Positions 1 through 5,130 of a stretch of 5,130 nt of DNA are shown here, one piece after another (position 1 is the stretch's first letter; the number at the start of each line of letters is the position of its first letter). The position numbers and the translations under genes are program-made. The stretch spans positions 1 to 5,130 of the forward strand of contig JAJYWM010000330.1 in assembly GCA_021791455.1 (NCBI GenBank). The letters are read 5' to 3'. The notes beneath the pieces are model-generated. The model worked only from the letters and a program-made list of their open reading frames with translations. It did not search any database and was not told the DNA's origin. Source of the DNA: a bacterium. GTDB lineage: Bacteria; Chloroflexota; Dormibacteria; UBA8260; Bog-877.

Positions 1-588
1 CTCTCCACGGACCAGACGGGCCGGCACCAGCCAAGCCACCAAGCCGATGACGATGATCAGCTCGAGGATCGAGGTGGTGAAGATCGCGCCCAGGACGATC
101 AGCAGGAAGAGGAACGGGATCGCCAGGAAGGCGTCCACGATCCTCATCATCACGGCGTCAACGATGCCACCGGCCAGCCCGGCCGCGGCTCCCCAGATCA
201 CCCCGATCAGGACCGCGATGATGGCGGCGGCGAACCCGATCTCCAAGGACGTCTGACCGCCCAGCATGAGCCGTCCCAGGACGTCGTAGCCGACCGGATT
301 GGTGCCGAGCAGGTGCCCGGGCCCCGGTGGCTTGTTGGCGATGGCGGGGTTGTTGAACACCTGCTGGGTCTTGTAGATGAGCGGACCCACGAAGCAGAAC
401 AGGGTCATCAGCACGATCATGCCCAGCCCCACGATGGCGAGCTTGTTCTCGATGAACACCCGCAGCACCATCTTCCAAGCGGCGCCCGAGCTGTACCCCT
501 CGCCGCCCTCGGGAACCCCGTCGCCGGACGGGCCGCGGAACCCTACACCACTGGGATCTACATCTGCGGGGGTGATCGTCACGCCCAT
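1..588 (-). CDS. DppC-type ABC transporter permease (3' end cut by window edge)
   Basis: This is the N-terminal 196 residues of an inner-membrane permease of the peptide/nickel ABC importer family. The frame is open from an ATG at 588 to base 1 with no stop. After a Gly/Pro/Ser-rich cytoplasmic leader of about 45 residues comes the OppC_N-like first membrane helix (about 50-72, starting NKLAIVGLGMIV). The family motif before helix 2 follows (HLLGTNPVGYDVLGRL, about 92-107). Helix 2 spans about 117-140, then MRIVDAFLAIPFLFLLIVL (148-166) and a hydrophobic segment at about 174-190. The visible part ends at VPARLVRGE, where the EAA loop that docks on the ATPase begins, so the ATPase-contact motif and last helices lie outside the window. 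The start is supported by GGAG at 600-597, 8 bases before the ATG; an in-frame GTG at 597 overlaps that site and is less likely. It lies 45 bases after the DppB-type gene. Peptide is the default substrate guess; nickel or other solutes are possible. Confidence 0.93.
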   Translation of the reverse strand, partial: MGVTITPADVDPSGVGFRGPSGDGVPEGGEGYSSGAAWKMVLRVFIENKLAIVGLGMIVLMTLFCFVGPLIYKTQQVFNNPAIANKPPGPGHLLGTNPVGYDVLGRLMLGGQTSLEIGFAAAIIAVLIGVIWGAAAGLAGGIVDAVMMRIVDAFLAIPFLFLLIVLGAIFTTSILELIIVIGLVAWLVPARLVRGE

Positions 589-633
589 TTTGCCCACTCC
601 AACTTCAATTTCACCTGCGCCTTCCCACGCAGC

Positions 634-1578
634 TCAGGAGACATAGCGGATCCTGGGATCCACCACCGCATAGAGGATGTCGGCCACCAGGTTGCCGATG
701 ACGGTCGCTATGGCCACCACCAACGTCACCCCGAGCAGGGTGGGAAAGTCGTCACTCTCGGCAGCCTGATAGAAGAGGAGTCCCATGCCGGGATAGTTGA
801 AGACGGTCTCGGTGACCAGGGAGCCACTGAGGATCCCCGGGATCGAGAGCCCGATCAGGGTCACCATGGGCAACAGCGCATTGCGCAGAACGTGCTTGAA
901 GAGGACCGCCCGGTTGGAGACCCCCTTGGACCGGGCCGTCCTGACGTAGTCTTGGATGCTCTGCTCAAGCATCGAGCTGCGCATGTACCGGGTGAACAAG
1001 GCCAGGGTCACCAGGGTCAGGGTCGCGACCGGCAGCACCATGCCGTTCAACTGCGAGAACAGGCTGATCTGGTCCTGGGGCGCCTCGGACGGGAACCAGC
1101 CGAGGGTCTCACTGAAGATGATGATCATGATCAGGCCGAGCCAGAAGGTCGGCATCGAGTAGAAGATGAAGATGAGGCCGGTCCCGACGTAGTCGTCGGG
1201 CTTGTTGCGCCTGACCGCCTGCCACATCCCGGCCGGGATGGCCAGGATGATCGCGAGGATCGCGGCCGACCCGGTCAGGAACAGGGTCTTGGGAATGCGC
1301 TGGGCCAGCAGCGAGGTCACGGTCTGATTCAGCTTGTAGGAGTACCCCAGGTTGCCGTGCAGCAGGTTCCCGAGCCAGATGAAGTACTGCACGATGAGGG
1401 GTTTGTTGAACCCGTACTCGATGGTCAGTTGCCTGACCGCCTGGGCGCTGGCCCTGGTTCCCAGGATGGCCCGGATGGGATTGCCGGGGAGCATGTGCAA
1501 GAGGATGAAGGTGATCACCGTCACCCCGAAGACGACGACAAGCGACTGCAGCAACCGCCGGATTATGTACCCGATCAT
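634..1578 (-). CDS. DppB-type ABC transporter permease
   Basis: A complete 314-residue integral membrane subunit, the usual length for DppB/OppB/NikB proteins, which form a heterodimeric channel with a DppC-type partner. The N-terminus is family-typical (MIGYIIRRLLQS), with helix 1 at about 9-30 followed by LPGNPIRAILG and a large periplasmic loop containing GFNKPLIVQY and GNLGYS. Further helices are visible at about 96-118, 131-155, 180-198, 236-260 and 281-303. The EAA-type cytoplasmic loop is at about 209-237 (DYVRTARSKGVS, then FKHVLRNALLP) and contacts the ATPase. The protein ends in DPRIRYVS, as in many homologues. An AGGAG at 1594-1590 precedes the ATG by 11 bases, a somewhat long spacing. 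The gene follows the binding-protein gene across a 123-base structured gap, and the DppC-type gene follows 45 bases later, so one operon is likely. The transported solute cannot be read from the permease alone. Confidence 0.96.
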   Translation of the reverse strand: MIGYIIRRLLQSLVVVFGVTVITFILLHMLPGNPIRAILGTRASAQAVRQLTIEYGFNKPLIVQYFIWLGNLLHGNLGYSYKLNQTVTSLLAQRIPKTLFLTGSAAILAIILAIPAGMWQAVRRNKPDDYVGTGLIFIFYSMPTFWLGLIMIIIFSETLGWFPSEAPQDQISLFSQLNGMVLPVATLTLVTLALFTRYMRSSMLEQSIQDYVRTARSKGVSNRAVLFKHVLRNALLPMVTLIGLSIPGILSGSLVTETVFNYPGMGLLFYQAAESDDFPTLLGVTLVVAIATVIGNLVADILYAVVDPRIRYVS

Positions 1579-1615
1579 CGCCTACTCATCTCCTCTGGAT
1601 CGCTTGAACCGGGGT

Positions 1616-1645
1616 AGGGAGCCCGGCCCGAGGGCCGGGCTCCCT
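1616..1645 (-). terminator. Perfect 14-bp stem-loop between binding-protein and permease genes (attenuator or mRNA stabiliser)
   Basis: Bases 1616-1629 and 1632-1645 are exact inverted complements, leaving only 2 unpaired bases (4 if the closing pair opens). The stem is almost all G-C. In the direction of transcription the stem is followed by ACCCCGG, with no T-run, so it is not a textbook intrinsic terminator; three T's follow it only on the opposite strand. Stem-loops at this position, after the binding-protein gene and before the permeases, are known in ABC importer operons to cause partial termination or protect the 3' end of the upstream message. The structure is directly visible; the role is inferred. 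Confidence 0.6.
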
Positions 1646-1656
1646 TTGCCGCCTCC

Positions 1657-1675
1657 CCCTATCCCGGTGATAGGG
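1657..1675 (-). other. Second, smaller stem-loop in the same intergenic gap
   Basis: CCCTATC at 1657-1663 pairs perfectly with GATAGGG at 1669-1675 around a 5-base loop. It lies 26 bases after the binding-protein stop codon and 11 bases before the larger stem-loop in the direction of transcription. No T-run follows it. It may act with the larger hairpin in 3'-end protection, RNase processing or partial termination. It is a weaker structure and could be chance, though two hairpins in 123 bases make a shared purpose plausible. Confidence 0.4.
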
Positions 1676-1701
1676 AAAGGTAGCGGGTCAACAGTCGCGC
1701 G

Positions 1702-3651
1702 TCAACTGCTGAAGGAGTAGTACTGGGGATAGATCTCGTCGTAGACGCCCTGGCCGTAGTGGCTGAGATTGCTCTTGTACATCGTCAGCTGATATGGCTG
1801 GTTGGGCATGTACACCACCGGCAACTGCTTGGCGATGTAGTCCTCGTAGTTGAAGAGAGCCGTGGTCTCCGCCGCCGCCGTCGAGGCGTTGTGGGTTGCA
1901 GCGATCAGGCTGTTCGCCTCGGAGCTGTTGTAGTAGCCGGGGTTGCTCGAGGCGCCCGTCTGGAACAGCTCACCGCCGGTCGGCAGATAGTCGGGGGAGT
2001 AGACCCAGCCGCCGCCCCAGTTTGCCAGCTCCCAGTTGCTGCAGGGCTTGGCGTCCGTGCAGGCACTGCCGAAGGCGGTGCTGATCACCTGGGAGAACGG
2101 AGCGGTTGAGAGGGTCAGGTCGATTCCGGCGTACTGCTTGGCCGCGGACTGCAGCGTTTCCATCTGATTGGTGAGCGCGGTCGTCCCACTCGCATAGAGA
2201 AGGTCGAAGCTCGCAGCCTGGCCGGACTTGATGCCGGCACCACAGTCACCGGCGGCCGTTCCCGGCTTGGAGCAGACGCTGGTGCCACCAGGGTTGACGG
2301 TCCAGCCGTTGTCCTTGAGCAGGCTCACTGCCTTGCTCGGGCTGTACGGATAGATCTGGCCCTTGGCTTCAAGTGGGCTCTCGTCAGGGTTGTTCTTTGG
2401 ATAGGTTGGTACAGGTCCGTTGTCGATAGACCCATAGCCTGCCAGGAAGTCCTTGCTGTACTCGGGTTGGTTGACCAACGACTGGAAGGCCTGCCGGAAG
2501 TACAGCTGCTTGAAGATCGGGCCGACCGTCGGGTTGGTGAAGTTGTAGGGGAAGTAGACGAACCCGAAGTCGTACCAGGGAGCGAAGCTGTAGCCCTCGC
2601 TCTTCTCAAGCCCGGCCTTCTGGGCGATGTCCTGAGCGGGGATGTATCCGATGGTCAGGCTGCCGCTGTGAATTTCGTTGAACTCGGCAGTGTCGCTGGT
2701 GAAGGGTTCCTCCTCGAAGGCCGAGATGGTCGGCTTGGGGGATCCCGAGTAGTTCTTGTTGGGGACCATCTTCACGAACCCACTGGTCGTGAACTGGCTC
2801 AACTTGAAGGGGCCGTCGACCACCTGCCACAGCGGGTTGCTGGCGTAGGTTGAAAGAGCCTGGGACTGAAGGTTGAGGAACTGTGCGACCCCGAGTGCCC
2901 CACTGGTCCCGGTCCCGGGGTTGGTGGGCTGGTACTGGGTCGGGCTGGTCCCGGAGATCGCGCTCCTGGCCTCCGCTTGGGCGTCGTAGTTGCCGATCGG
3001 CCCAGACGTTGAGAGCTCATCCCATGACGCCTGCGGCAGCGGGTAGATCTGGCTCAGCTCGTTGTAGGTGAACCAGGTCGGGTTGTAGGCGGCGTTGAGG
3101 TTCATCTGCACCGTGTAGGTGCCGGTCGCCTTGTAGCTCACCACGTTGAAGGGGAATCCTCCGGCGACCTCCGCTCCCCACCCAGGGCCGGGGGCGCTGC
3201 TGGTCCCGACCGCCGGCGCGTTCGGCGCCGTCGCGGCGGCGAGCAGGTTCATCCAGAAGATCACGTCTCTGGAGGTGATCGGGGTGCCGTTGGACCACTG
3301 CCAGTGCTTCATGGTGATCGTGACGGTCTTGTTGCCGTTGCTGAAGACCGGCGGGTTGGCAACGCTCAGGCCCTTGTTCAGAATGGGCTCTCCGGAAACG
3401 GTCCCAAACCAGTACAACGGCAGGTACATGTTCTGGGAGAAGTCGGACAGGTTGGTGACGCTGAAGTAGCTGCCACTGGCCAGCGGCAGGATGTAGTTGG
3501 GCGCGGCGTTCGCACCCTCGGCGAAGGTCACAACTCCCCCCGAGACTGTCTTGGGAGCCGTCGTGGTACCCCCGCAGGCCGCCACGAAGAGAGCTGCCGC
3601 GGTGGCAACCCCCGCCATGCGCCAGAACGAGAGCTTCGGAATGCTTCTCAC
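1702..3651 (-). CDS. Family 5 extracellular solute-binding lipoprotein (peptide/nickel-type ABC importer)
   Basis: This is the substrate-capturing subunit of the ABC importer, anchored outside the membrane by a lipid. From the GTG at 3651 it has 649 residues, longer than the roughly 500-550 of typical DppA/OppA proteins. The signal peptide has basic residues (R2, K6, R11), a hydrophobic stretch and a lipobox FVAAC with lipidated Cys26. The family signature W-S-N-G-x-P-I-T-x-x-D-V is at about 119-130. PLWQVVDGPFKL (273-284) and YFRQAFQSLVNQPEY (384-398) match conserved SBP_bac_5 segments, and the C-terminal part has WVYSPDYLPTGGELF (549-563). A Pro/Gly/Ser/Thr-rich stretch (about 233-252) looks like an insertion or linker. 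Four cysteines besides the lipidated one sit in two close pairs (460/470 and 531/537) and might form disulfides. An ATG at 3687 would give 661 residues; the GTG is preferred because AGGAGG precedes it, and with the ATG that site would fall inside the coding sequence. The ligand is not identifiable. Confidence 0.93.
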   Translation of the reverse strand: MRSIPKLSFWRMAGVATAAALFVAACGGTTTAPKTVSGGVVTFAEGANAAPNYILPLASGSYFSVTNLSDFSQNMYLPLYWFGTVSGEPILNKGLSVANPPVFSNGNKTVTITMKHWQWSNGTPITSRDVIFWMNLLAAATAPNAPAVGTSSAPGPGWGAEVAGGFPFNVVSYKATGTYTVQMNLNAAYNPTWFTYNELSQIYPLPQASWDELSTSGPIGNYDAQAEARSAISGTSPTQYQPTNPGTGTSGALGVAQFLNLQSQALSTYASNPLWQVVDGPFKLSQFTTSGFVKMVPNKNYSGSPKPTISAFEEEPFTSDTAEFNEIHSGSLTIGYIPAQDIAQKAGLEKSEGYSFAPWYDFGFVYFPYNFTNPTVGPIFKQLYFRQAFQSLVNQPEYSKDFLAGYGSIDNGPVPTYPKNNPDESPLEAKGQIYPYSPSKAVSLLKDNGWTVNPGGTSVCSKPGTAAGDCGAGIKSGQAASFDLLYASGTTALTNQMETLQSAAKQYAGIDLTLSTAPFSQVISTAFGSACTDAKPCSNWELANWGGGWVYSPDYLPTGGELFQTGASSNPGYYNSSEANSLIAATHNASTAAAETTALFNYEDYIAKQLPVVYMPNQPYQLTMYKSNLSHYGQGVYDEIYPQYYSFSS

Positions 3652-3663
3652 GTGTCTTCTTAC

Positions 3664-3669
3664 CCTCCT
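3664..3669 (-). promoter_or_regulatory. Shine-Dalgarno site that decides the binding-protein start
   Basis: A full AGGAGG runs from 3669 to 3664 on the minus strand, 12 bases before the GTG at 3651. The spacing is long but usable. The alternative ATG at 3687 lies upstream of it and is preceded only by a GGGTGG that is locked in a hairpin. This favours initiation at 3651. Confidence 0.55.
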
Positions 3670-3689
3670 GTGCCCTGATACGTCCATGA

Positions 3690-3706
3690 CGCCACCCGAA
3701 GTGGCG
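3690..3706 (-). other. Small stem-loop in the binding-protein leader
   Basis: CGCCAC and GTGGCG form a perfect 6-bp stem around the loop TTCGG as read on the minus strand, close to the very stable UUCG-type loops. It ends 2 bases before the alternative ATG at 3687 and would hide the only purine-rich sequence in front of that codon. No T-run follows, so it is probably not an efficient terminator of the regulator gene. It may be a 5' stabilising structure of the transporter message. Confidence 0.4.
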
Positions 3707-3710
3707 CGCC

Positions 3711-3729
3711 CGTGGAACTCTAGTCCACG
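3711..3729. promoter_or_regulatory. Inverted repeat upstream of the binding-protein gene (possible operator)
   Basis: CGTGGA at 3711-3716 and TCCACG at 3724-3729 are exact inverted complements separated by 7 bases. A dyad with 6-base half-sites 13 bases apart centre to centre could bind a dimeric helix-turn-helix regulator on neighbouring turns of DNA. It would lie just after the transcription start if the weak promoter suggested at 3740-3769 is real. The neighbouring LuxR-type regulator is the obvious candidate, but this is inference; the dyad could also be an RNA hairpin or chance. Confidence 0.3.
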
Positions 3730-3739
3730 CGGCGTGAGG

Positions 3740-3769
3740 ATCTTAGAGGAGAAGGGTGGCTCCCGTCAT
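3740..3769 (-). promoter_or_regulatory. Weak candidate promoter for the transporter genes
   Basis: On the minus strand ATGACG (3769-3764) resembles a -35 box at 4 of 6 positions, and TAAGAT (3745-3740) resembles a -10 box at 4 of 6, with an 18-base spacer. It overlaps the regulator stop codon and would start transcription near 3733, giving a leader of about 80 bases. Matches of this quality occur by chance, so the transporter could instead be read from a promoter upstream of the kinase gene. Confidence 0.25.
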
Positions 3770-4407
3770 CCCCCATCAGGGTGATTGTCAGGAGCCGACG
3801 CCGCAGCCGTCTGAGGTATCAGGCCCTGCTTCCAGGCCCGCAGCACCGCCCCCGCGCGGTCGACCGCCCCGAGTTTGGCCAGGATGTGGCTGACGTGGGT
3901 CTTGACGGTGTTCTCGCTCAAGTAGAGGGTGGTGGCAATGTCCCTGTTGGTCATCTCGCGGGCCATGCAGGAGAGGACCTCGAGTTCCCGCTGGCTCAGC
4001 AGCAGATCACCTGCCGACACCATCGGCCGGTCCAGGAGGGACTCGCCCGCAGCGACCCTGCGGATCGCGGCGACCAGCTCCGGCCGGCCCACATCCTTGA
4101 GGAGATAGCCGACGGCTCCGGCCCTGAAGCTGGGGACCACGTAATTCTCGTGACCGAAGGTGGTCAGCATCACCACCCTCGACTCCGGGCGCAGGCGCAG
4201 GATCTCGCGCAGGGCCTCGATCCCGTCGAGGACCGGCATCTGCACATCCATCAGCACCACATCGGGGGCGAGTTCAACCGTCGCTCGGACGGCCTCATCC
4301 CCGTCCCCGACGTCGGCCACGACCTTCAGGTCCGTCTCCACCTCAAGCATGGCGCAGATCCCCTGACGCACGACCGGGTGGTCGTCCGCGACCACGATCC
4401 TGATCAC
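3766..4407 (-). CDS. NarL/FixJ-family response regulator
   Basis: A complete 213-residue cytoplasmic transcription regulator with a receiver domain (about 1-118) and a LuxR-type helix-turn-helix domain (about 136-195). The receiver has the acidic pair D8/D9, the phospho-acceptor D54 in LMDVQMP, the switch threonine T82 in VVMLTTF and the conserved K104 in YLLKD. The DNA-binding domain shows LSQRELEVLSCMA, NRDIATTLYLSENTVKTHVS and ILAKLGA, all standard for this family. The length is typical. The start is the GTG at 4407, which begins directly with the receiver core strand (IRIVVADDHP) and overlaps the kinase TGA (GTGA). The frame stays open to an ATG at 4644, but that would add about 80 residues lying over the kinase coding sequence and unlike any domain. 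No good Shine-Dalgarno site sits at the proper distance, so translational coupling to the kinase is likely. The target genes are unknown; the transporter directly downstream is the first candidate. Confidence 0.96.
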   Translation of the reverse strand: MIRIVVADDHPVVRQGICAMLEVETDLKVVADVGDGDEAVRATVELAPDVVLMDVQMPVLDGIEALREILRLRPESRVVMLTTFGHENYVVPSFRAGAVGYLLKDVGRPELVAAIRRVAAGESLLDRPMVSAGDLLLSQRELEVLSCMAREMTNRDIATTLYLSENTVKTHVSHILAKLGAVDRAGAVLRAWKQGLIPQTAAASAPDNHPDGG

Positions 4408-5130
4408 CGGGCGCCCAGTGGCACCTGAGCGTCGCCGCAGGGAACCTGCAGCACCACCTTGGTGCCCTCCCCAGGGCGGCTGTCCAGCTCGAGCGTGCCT
4501 CCGCAGGCCGTGGCGCGCTCCCTCATCGACGTTATCCCGAAGCTCCCGGCACGCCTTGGGCCCGAGGGCTCGAAGCCGGCCCCGTCGTCGCTGACCGTGA
4601 CCCGGAGGGAATGTTCGGCCCTGACCATCTCGACCTGGACGCAATTGGGAGACCCATGGTGCAGGGAATTCGCAACCGCCTCCTGAATGACCCTGAACAC
4701 CGCGACCTCGACGCCCGCCGGCAGCTTGATTCCCTTGAGCCCCCGAATCCGCACCGAGGTCTTGGTGCCGGTGCGCTCTCCCAAACGGGCCAGCTCGTCC
4801 CGGACCGCTCCGGCCAGTCCTGCTCTCTCAAGGCCCTCAGGACGGAGGTCCCAGACTGAGCGCCTGGCTTCTTGCAGGCTCTCCCGGGCCAGATCGGTCG
4901 CGTGGTCAACCGCCTCCCTGGCCCTTGACGGCTCCCTGCCGAGCCACGCCTCGGCCGCCTGGAGCTGCACGATGATCCCGGTGAGGCCCTGAGCCAGGGT
5001 GTCGTGGATCTCTCGGGCCAGGCGGTTGCGCTCATTGATGGTCGCCAGCTCCTGGGTGTCGGCGAACAGCTGAGCGTTGCGCAGGGCCAGCGCCAGCTGG
5101 CCGCCGACGACCGACAGCAGGGCGAGCTGG
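4404..5130 (-). CDS. NarL-type sensor histidine kinase (5' end cut by window edge)
   Basis: The C-terminal 241 residues of a histidine kinase, in frame from the right edge (first whole codon at 5129) to the TGA at 4406-4404. The first 30 visible residues (QLALLSVVGGQLALALRN, then LFADTQELA) resemble the final helix of a GAF-type sensory domain leading into a coiled linker. The HisKA_3 dimerisation domain follows, with the H-box NERNRLAREIHDTLAQGL; the phosphorylated histidine is visible residue 42 (codon 5006-5004). The second helix contains LQEARRSVWDLRP (85-97). The ATP-binding domain has an N-box FRVIQEAVANSLHHG (N154), DDGAGF (181-186) and GSFGITSMRER (195-205), the last slightly off the usual GxGLxGM form. 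It should autophosphorylate and pass phosphate to the overlapping response-regulator gene product. The input domains are outside the window, so the signal and the membrane or soluble location cannot be told. The GTG at 4970 is an internal codon, as the H-box lies upstream of it. Confidence 0.94.
   Translation of the reverse strand, partial: QLALLSVVGGQLALALRNAQLFADTQELATINERNRLAREIHDTLAQGLTGIIVQLQAAEAWLGREPSRAREAVDHATDLARESLQEARRSVWDLRPEGLERAGLAGAVRDELARLGERTGTKTSVRIRGLKGIKLPAGVEVAVFRVIQEAVANSLHHGSPNCVQVEMVRAEHSLRVTVSDDGAGFEPSGPRRAGSFGITSMRERATACGGTLELDSRPGEGTKVVLQVPCGDAQVPLGAR

Noticed and set aside
158..478. A 106-codon minus-strand frame inside the DppC-type gene region.
   Set aside because: It is a shifted frame of the real DppC-type gene, which is open from 588 to the left edge and shows membrane helices and family motifs. 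This frame is Arg/His/Gly-rich with no motif.
1576..1590. A tiny frame ATG AGT AGG CGA TGA whose stop overlaps the DppB-type start.
   Set aside because: The Shine-Dalgarno sequence directly abuts this ATG, leaving no spacing for initiation, and four codons carry no other sign of use. It is probably chance.
313..1617. A 434-codon open frame on the plus strand, antisense to both permease genes.
   Set aside because: Its predicted protein is rich in His, Asp, Gly and Gln with no domain, spans the gap between two clear permease genes and is what GC-rich codon bias produces on the opposite strand. The minus-strand frames carry unmistakable family motifs.
3690..3729. The two dyads after the response regulator read as a transcription terminator.
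   Set aside because: The stems are only 6 bp each and no T-run follows either on the minus strand. They fit better as leader structure or an operator for the downstream gene.
3781..4428. A 215-codon plus-strand frame antisense to the response regulator.
   Set aside because: It lies almost wholly opposite a gene with all receiver and LuxR-domain residues intact. The protein is His/Asp/Arg-rich and without recognisable domains.
4408..4644. An N-terminal extension of the response regulator to an ATG at 4644.
   Set aside because: The added 79 residues lie over the kinase ATP-binding domain in another frame and resemble no domain. The receiver fold starts exactly at the GTG 4407.

Overview
The window is about two thirds G+C and has the codon bias of a high-GC bacterium. 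All real genes lie on the minus strand, so transcription runs from the right edge to the left. The combination of a NarL/LuxR-type two-component pair, a lipoprotein signal peptide with an Ala-rich h-region and GTG starts suggests an actinobacterium, or possibly another high-GC, largely Gram-positive-type lineage such as Chloroflexota. The sequence alone does not fix the taxon.

Layout in transcription order: (1) 5130-4404, the C-terminal 241 residues of a sensor histidine kinase (end of a probable GAF-like domain, H-box, ATP-binding domain), cut by the right edge. (2) 4407-3766, a complete NarL/FixJ-family response regulator whose GTG start overlaps the kinase TGA stop. (3) 3765-3652, a 114-base gap with a weak candidate promoter, two small inverted repeats and a strong Shine-Dalgarno site. 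(4) 3651-1702, a family 5 extracellular solute-binding lipoprotein of the oligopeptide/dipeptide/nickel class. (5) 1701-1579, a 123-base gap with two stem-loops, one a perfect 14-bp inverted repeat. (6) 1578-634, a complete DppB-type permease. (7) 588-1, the first 196 residues of a DppC-type permease, cut by the left edge. The two ATPase genes (DppD/DppF type) would be expected further left, outside the window.

The reading is that genes 4, 6 and 7 encode the binding protein and both membrane subunits of one ABC importer for peptides or similar small solutes. The upstream kinase/regulator pair could control it, because it is colinear and directly adjacent, but no experimental or comparative evidence is visible here. 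The stem-loops after the binding-protein gene fit the common arrangement in which the binding protein is made in excess over the permeases.

I found no tRNA, rRNA, CRISPR array, insertion sequence or phage gene. The window looks like ordinary chromosomal transport and regulation genes. The points that merit a second look are the structured intergenic regions, the choice of start codon for the binding protein, and the binding protein's unusual length and cysteines. I do not see evidence for a wholly new system.
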